Part shown: positions 6,330 to 8,556 of the stretch, piece after piece
How positions within the stretch are numbered: the stretch's first letter is position 1
Layout: every line of letters starts with the position of its first letter
NCBI GenBank assembly: GCA_036272815.1
Contig: DATAYA010000288.1
Coordinates: 1 to 8,556, forward strand
DNA length: 8,556 bases
Direction of reading: 5' to 3'
From: DATAYA01 sp036272815
GTDB lineage: Bacteria; Pseudomonadota; Alphaproteobacteria; Acetobacterales; Acetobacteraceae
Made by a program: the position numbers and the translations under genes
Notes under the pieces: model-generated
Told to the model about the DNA's origin: nothing
The model's database searches: none
What the model saw: the letters and a program-made list of their open reading frames with translations, nothing else

Positions 6330-7123
6330 TGTTTCCCGACCTGCCCGCATCGCTGGTCGCGACGCGCGAGGGCGAGGTCGCCGTGCTGCGCCTCGCGCGG
6401 CCGGAGAAGCGCAACGCGCTCGACGATGCGACGGTCGCCGGCATCGGCCACTTCTTCGAGGCGCTGCCGGACTGGACTGCCGCTGTCGTGCTGCACGGCG
6501 AAGGCGCCCATTTCTGCGCCGGTCTCGACCTCTCAATGCTCGCCGAAGCGCGCGCTGCGGAGGCGATGCAGCACTCGCGGCTGTGGCATTCGGCGTTCGA
6601 CCGCATCGCGCTGGGCCGCGTGCCGGTGATCGCGGCGCTGCATGGTGCCGTCGTCGGTGGCGGGCTGGAGCTGGCGGCGGCGGCGCATTTGCGCATTGCG
6701 GAGGCGGGGACTTATTTCGCGCTACCCGAGGGCAGTCGCGGCATCTTCGTCGGCGGCGGCGGCGCGGTGCGGCTTCCGAAGCTGATCGGGACGGCGCGGA
6801 TGCTGGACATGATGCTCACCGGCCGCAGCTACGGCGCGGAGGAGGCGGTCGCGATCGGCTTCGCGCAATACACGGCACCCGCCGGCGGCGGCTTGGCGCA
6901 CGCGATGATGCTGGCGCGGCGCGTGGCGCAGAATGCGCCGATGACCAATTTCGCGCTGATCCATGCCCTGCCCCGCATCGCCGACGCCGATCCCGCGACC
7001 GGCCTGCTGTTGGAGGCGTTGATGTCGGCGGTCGCACAGGACGCGCCGGAGGCGAAGCGGCGGCTGCGCGACTTCCTGGAGAAGCGCGCGCCGAAGACGA
7101 CGCACGACGGCGGCGCCACATGA
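6329..7123 (+). CDS. Crotonase / enoyl-CoA hydratase family protein
   Basis: This 264-residue protein is normal in length for the superfamily. 'LARPEKRNALD' (22-32) opens the fold. The two oxyanion-hole segments are 'HFCAGLDLS' (61-69) and 'HGAVVGGGLELA' (105-116). Both glutamates that act in enoyl-CoA hydratases appear conserved: E114 in 'GGLELA' and E134 in 'ALPEGSRGIFVGGGG'. Simple hydratase chemistry on a CoA thioester is therefore possible. It lacks the 'GGGFSPL' block I associate with feruloyl-/p-coumaroyl-CoA hydratase-lyases, so I do not call it one. Its place between a GST and pobA suggests it handles an aromatic acyl-CoA upstream of 4-hydroxybenzoate, but that is inference. The start overlaps the GST stop by one base, and its own TGA overlaps the pobA ATG by four bases (ATGA), implying translational coupling. 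Confidence 0.9.
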   Translation: MFPDLPASLVATREGEVAVLRLARPEKRNALDDATVAGIGHFFEALPDWTAAVVLHGEGAHFCAGLDLSMLAEARAAEAMQHSRLWHSAFDRIALGRVPVIAALHGAVVGGGLELAAAAHLRIAEAGTYFALPEGSRGIFVGGGGAVRLPKLIGTARMLDMMLTGRSYGAEEAVAIGFAQYTAPAGGGLAHAMMLARRVAQNAPMTNFALIHALPRIADADPATGLLLEALMSAVAQDAPEAKRRLRDFLEKRAPKTTHDGGAT

Positions 7124-8295
7124 GGGAGCGCACGCAGGTCGGCATCGTGGGCGCGGGGCCGGCCGGGCTGCTGCTCTCGCATCTGCTGCACCTTGCCGGC
7201 ATCGATAGCGTGATCCTGGAGGCGCGGTCGCGGGCACATGTCGAGCAGCGCATCCGCGCTGGCGTTCTGGAGCACGAGGTCGCCGCGCTGCTGGTCGAGA
7301 CCGGCGTCGGCACGCGGCTGCTGCACGAGGGACTGCCGCACCACGGCACGCAGATCCTGTTCGATGGACGCCTGCACCGGATCGATTTCTCGGCACTCAC
7401 GGGGAAGCACGTCACCGTCTATAGCCAGCACAACATCGTGCAGGACCTGATCGCGGCACGGCTCGCGTCCGGCGGCCGCATCGTTTTCGACGCCGAACAC
7501 GTGCTGCCGTGCGATTTCGCCGCCGGATCGCCGCTGCTGCGCTACCACCACGGCGGAGCGGAGCACACGCTGGACTGCGATATCGTCGCCGGCTGCGACG
7601 GCTTCCATGGTGTCTGCCGCGGCGCAATGCCGGACGGGCATGTGACGACATACGAGCGCCAGTATCCATTCGGCTGGCTCGGCATCCTCGCCGAGACGCG
7701 GCCGGCCTCCGACGAGCTGATCTACGCCAGCCACGCGCGCGGCTTCGCGCTGCTCTCGATGCGCTCACCCACGATCGGCCGGCTCTATCTGCAATGCGCA
7801 CCGGACGAGGACCTCGCCGCCTGGTCCGACGCCCGCATCTGGAAGGAGCTGCGCACAAGGCTCGCCTGCGAGGGCGTGGAATTGGAAAAAGGCCCCGTGC
7901 TCCAGAAGGGCGTCACCGCGATGCGCGGCTTCGTCGCCGAGCCGATGCAGTGCGGCCGGATGTTCCTCGCCGGCGACGCGGCGCACATCGTCCCGCCCAC
8001 CGGCGCCAAGGGGCTCAATGCCGCTGTCGCCGACGTGGTGCGCCTGTCGCGCGGGATGGAGGCGCATCTGCTCCGCGGCGACGACGCGCCGCTCGCACGC
8101 TACTCGGAGGAGGCGCTGCAGCGCATCTGGAAGGTGCAGCGTTTTTCCGCGTGGATGACGGGGATGCTGCACCGCTTTCCCCACGCAAGCCGGTTCGACC
8201 GCCGCGTCCAGCGTGCGGAACTTGACGCGCTGACCGCCTCGCCCGCGGCTTCGACCTGGCTCGCCGAGAACTACGTGGGCCTGCCGCTCGCATGA
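7120..8295 (+). CDS. pobA: 4-hydroxybenzoate 3-monooxygenase
   Basis: PobA is a flavoprotein hydroxylase that converts 4-hydroxybenzoate to protocatechuate with O2 and NAD(P)H. This 391-residue protein compares with 394 for Pseudomonas PobA. It carries the FAD fingerprint 'GAGPAG' (11-16), 'RIRAGVLE' (44-51), the DG motif 'CDGFHG' (159-164) and the GD motif 'FLAGDAAHIVPPTGAKGLN' (282-300). Substrate-site residues of the Pseudomonas enzyme are present: Y202 (its Y201), S213 (S212), R215 (R214), Y223 (Y222), P294 (P293) and Y385 in 'AENYVGLPL' (Y385). The coenzyme-specificity segment around residues 34-42 ('EARSRAHVE') departs from the Pseudomonas sequence, so NADPH preference should not be assumed. 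The ATG overlaps the crotonase stop. No pobR-like regulator or protocatechuate-ring-cleavage gene is visible nearby. Confidence 0.96.
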   Translation: MRERTQVGIVGAGPAGLLLSHLLHLAGIDSVILEARSRAHVEQRIRAGVLEHEVAALLVETGVGTRLLHEGLPHHGTQILFDGRLHRIDFSALTGKHVTVYSQHNIVQDLIAARLASGGRIVFDAEHVLPCDFAAGSPLLRYHHGGAEHTLDCDIVAGCDGFHGVCRGAMPDGHVTTYERQYPFGWLGILAETRPASDELIYASHARGFALLSMRSPTIGRLYLQCAPDEDLAAWSDARIWKELRTRLACEGVELEKGPVLQKGVTAMRGFVAEPMQCGRMFLAGDAAHIVPPTGAKGLNAAVADVVRLSRGMEAHLLRGDDAPLARYSEEALQRIWKVQRFSAWMTGMLHRFPHASRFDRRVQRAELDALTASPAASTWLAENYVGLPLA

Positions 8296-8460
8296 GCGGC
8301 CGCGTCTCGGCGAGCAGGATTTGCGGCGTTGGCCGTGCGGCAGCGGCCTGCGTCCGGCCCGCTGCTGCGCACTCGACTTGGCAACCCTGAGCCCGGCCGA
8401 GGCCAGTCGGCACTTCGCACCGATCGTCGAGCGTGCGCAGTCGGCACACGGAGCTCGCGA

Positions 8461-8556
8461 CGCGGCGACGCCTCCTGGGCGGCGCGGCTCGATGCGTTGC
8501 TGCCGCCCGGATACCGGCGCGTCGGCATCGCCTGGGCGGGGCGTCCGGCGCACAAC
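8461..8556 (+). pseudogene. Possible remnant of a TPR-type glycosyltransferase C-terminal domain (runs off the window)
   Basis: The last 28 codons or so read 'SWAARLDALLPPGYRRVGIA' and then 'WAGRPAHN', the junction that opens the sugar-nucleotide-binding half of TPR/O-GlcNAc-transferase-like proteins ('W..RL..LPG.RVGLVWAG.P.H.ND'). An intact member would need hundreds of residues upstream, but pobA ends only 165 bases away. The frame back to the pobA stop gives an Arg/Pro-rich translation with no family features, so this looks like a 5'-truncated copy. Another frame at 8369-8458 reads 'ALDLATLSPAEASRHFAPIV', which looks protein-like but is unidentified. That would fit a frame change near 8460. 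Between 8296 and 8460 I see no other gene and no clear terminator. Confidence 0.42.

Noticed and set aside
5385..6536. Minus-strand open frame of 383 codons
   Set aside because: It is antisense to the GST and crotonase genes. It is Arg-rich and has no motif.
6583..7119. Upstream extension of the pobA frame
   Set aside because: It overlaps the crotonase in another frame. PobA homology starts at the ATG at 7120, with the usual short lead before the FAD fingerprint.
8292..8390. Short frame starting at the ATG that overlaps the pobA stop
   Set aside because: It has only 32 codons, no recognisable sequence and no supporting ribosome binding site.

Overview
This is GC-rich chromosomal DNA with heavy use of G or C at third codon positions. 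Gene content (a YdiJ-like FAD/Fe-S dehydrogenase, a serine/glyoxylate-type aminotransferase, a Nu-class glutathione transferase, PobA, a DUF1499 lipoprotein, an SbmA/YddA-like transporter) and protein style suggest an alphaproteobacterium, possibly Acetobacteraceae. That placement is an inference from general appearance, not from a marker gene. No tRNA, rRNA, CRISPR array, transposase or phage gene was seen.

Left block, minus strand (1-3866). Reading leftwards from 3866, the first gene is a 965-residue FAD-linked oxidase fused to an iron-sulphur/CCG module, a member of the family that includes E. coli YdiJ. Next comes a short 23-codon frame that resembles the start of a DUF3253 protein, then a small DUF1499 lipoprotein with a TTG start, and then the first 120 codons of an SbmA/BacA/YddA-type ABC transporter that leaves the window. 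The last two genes are joined stop-to-start (TGA directly followed by ATG).

Centre (3867-4099). The divergent intergenic region holds two inverted copies of the widespread 'CCCTCTCCCGCAAGGGGAGAGGG' type of repeat. Each copy can fold alone, or they can pair with each other. To the right, on the plus strand, lies a class V aminotransferase that is best read as a serine (or alanine/aspartate):glyoxylate aminotransferase. The divergent pair would fit 2-hydroxyacid/glyoxylate metabolism, but substrates cannot be fixed from sequence.

Right block, plus strand (5270-8556). Directly after the aminotransferase is a broken FkbM-family methyltransferase remnant with at least one clear frameshift and no C-terminal half. 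Then comes a tight three-gene operon: Nu-class glutathione transferase, crotonase-family protein and 4-hydroxybenzoate 3-monooxygenase (pobA). Its genes overlap by 1 base (TGATG) and 4 bases (ATGA). PobA converts 4-hydroxybenzoate to protocatechuate, so the operon probably serves aromatic, perhaps lignin-derived, catabolism. After pobA there is about 260 bases with no convincing intact gene. Its end looks like the glycosyltransferase-like C-terminal part of a TPR glycosyltransferase. The aromatic operon therefore appears to sit between two decayed sugar- or glycan-modification genes.

The window is mostly recognisable metabolism. The points most worth checking are the GST-crotonase-PobA operon, the decayed genes either side of it, and the inverted repeat pair between the divergent genes.
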